Assembly: GCF_913777625.1 (NCBI RefSeq)
Contig: NZ_CAJYTI010000010.1
Span: 239,095 to 303,094, forward strand
Direction: 5' to 3'
Length of the DNA: 64,000 bases
DNA from: an uncultured Sphingomonas sp.
GTDB lineage: Bacteria > Pseudomonadota > Alphaproteobacteria > Sphingomonadales > Sphingomonadaceae
This document shows positions 63,527 through 64,000 of this stretch, piece after piece; within the stretch, counting starts at the first letter, position 1, and each line of letters opens with the position of its first letter. The translations under genes were made by a program, and so were the position numbers. The notes under the pieces were generated by a model. It was not told the origin of the DNA. It searched no databases and worked only from the letters and a program-made list of their open reading frames with translations.

Positions 63527-64000
<474 letters not shown>

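Overview
The window is high-GC chromosomal DNA from an alphaproteobacterium, most likely a Sphingomonas or close sphingomonad. The signs are a sphingomonad-style type II secretion locus, a PEPxxWA C-terminal sorting signal, a FlaF flagellin regulator, DUF2147 and CsgG-like envelope proteins, several TonB-dependent receptors, and short GC-rich palindromic repeats between genes. I see no phage genes, no transposase and no CRISPR array. Genes are tightly packed, and many adjacent start and stop codons overlap.

Layout. 1-2.6 kb: the front part of a large HAD-type protein, diverging from flaF. 2.9-10.3 kb: a chemoreceptor, an alginate-export-type porin, a small receiver-like orphan and a FixL/FixJ-like two-component pair with a membrane, multi-PAS kinase. 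10.5-14.3 kb: two overlapping amidohydrolase genes, the second lacking part of its metal site, then a small lipoprotein and a DJ-1/PfpI protein. 14.4-28.4 kb: a type II secretion locus split over both strands, holding gspG-H-I-C-D, gspL-M-E-F, gspN and gspJ-K. It also holds a second, reduced set of three inner-membrane platform proteins and a periplasmic binding-protein-like gene. 28.4-32.8 kb: YbaK deacylase, a small subtilase, DUF2147, a FadL-type channel, an IclR regulator and tRNA-Pro(CGG). 33-36.5 kb: PnuC, a NadR-type kinase and a TonB receptor, suggesting pyridine-nucleoside salvage. 36.6-39.6 kb: a CsgG/SH3 protein and lepA.

39.6-41.5 kb: a light-driven proton pump operon, made of a rhodopsin with the Asp-Thr-Glu proton-pump residues and the retinal lysine, a Brp/Blh retinal-forming oxygenase, and an unrecognised small membrane protein. 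41.9-48 kb: envelope genes, including an L,D-transpeptidase, a TonB receptor and a PEP-CTERM zinc metalloprotease. 48.1-51.7 kb: an unusual fusion of a DegT-type aminotransferase with a flavoprotein, coupled to a family 2 glycosyltransferase. 52-55 kb: modABC molybdate uptake (ModC lacks the usual C-terminal domain) and a nucleoside hydrolase. 55-59 kb: a second chemoreceptor, an OprB-like porin and a degenerate GGDEF protein. 59-64 kb: rpoC and the end of rpoB, separated by a palindromic repeat.

The strongest leads for new biology are the aminotransferase-flavoprotein fusion with its glycosyltransferase, the small protein in the rhodopsin operon, the extra platform trio in the secretion locus, and a repeat whose end forms the ribosome-binding site of gspF. 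All functional calls come from reading the sequence and motif recall; no database search was run.
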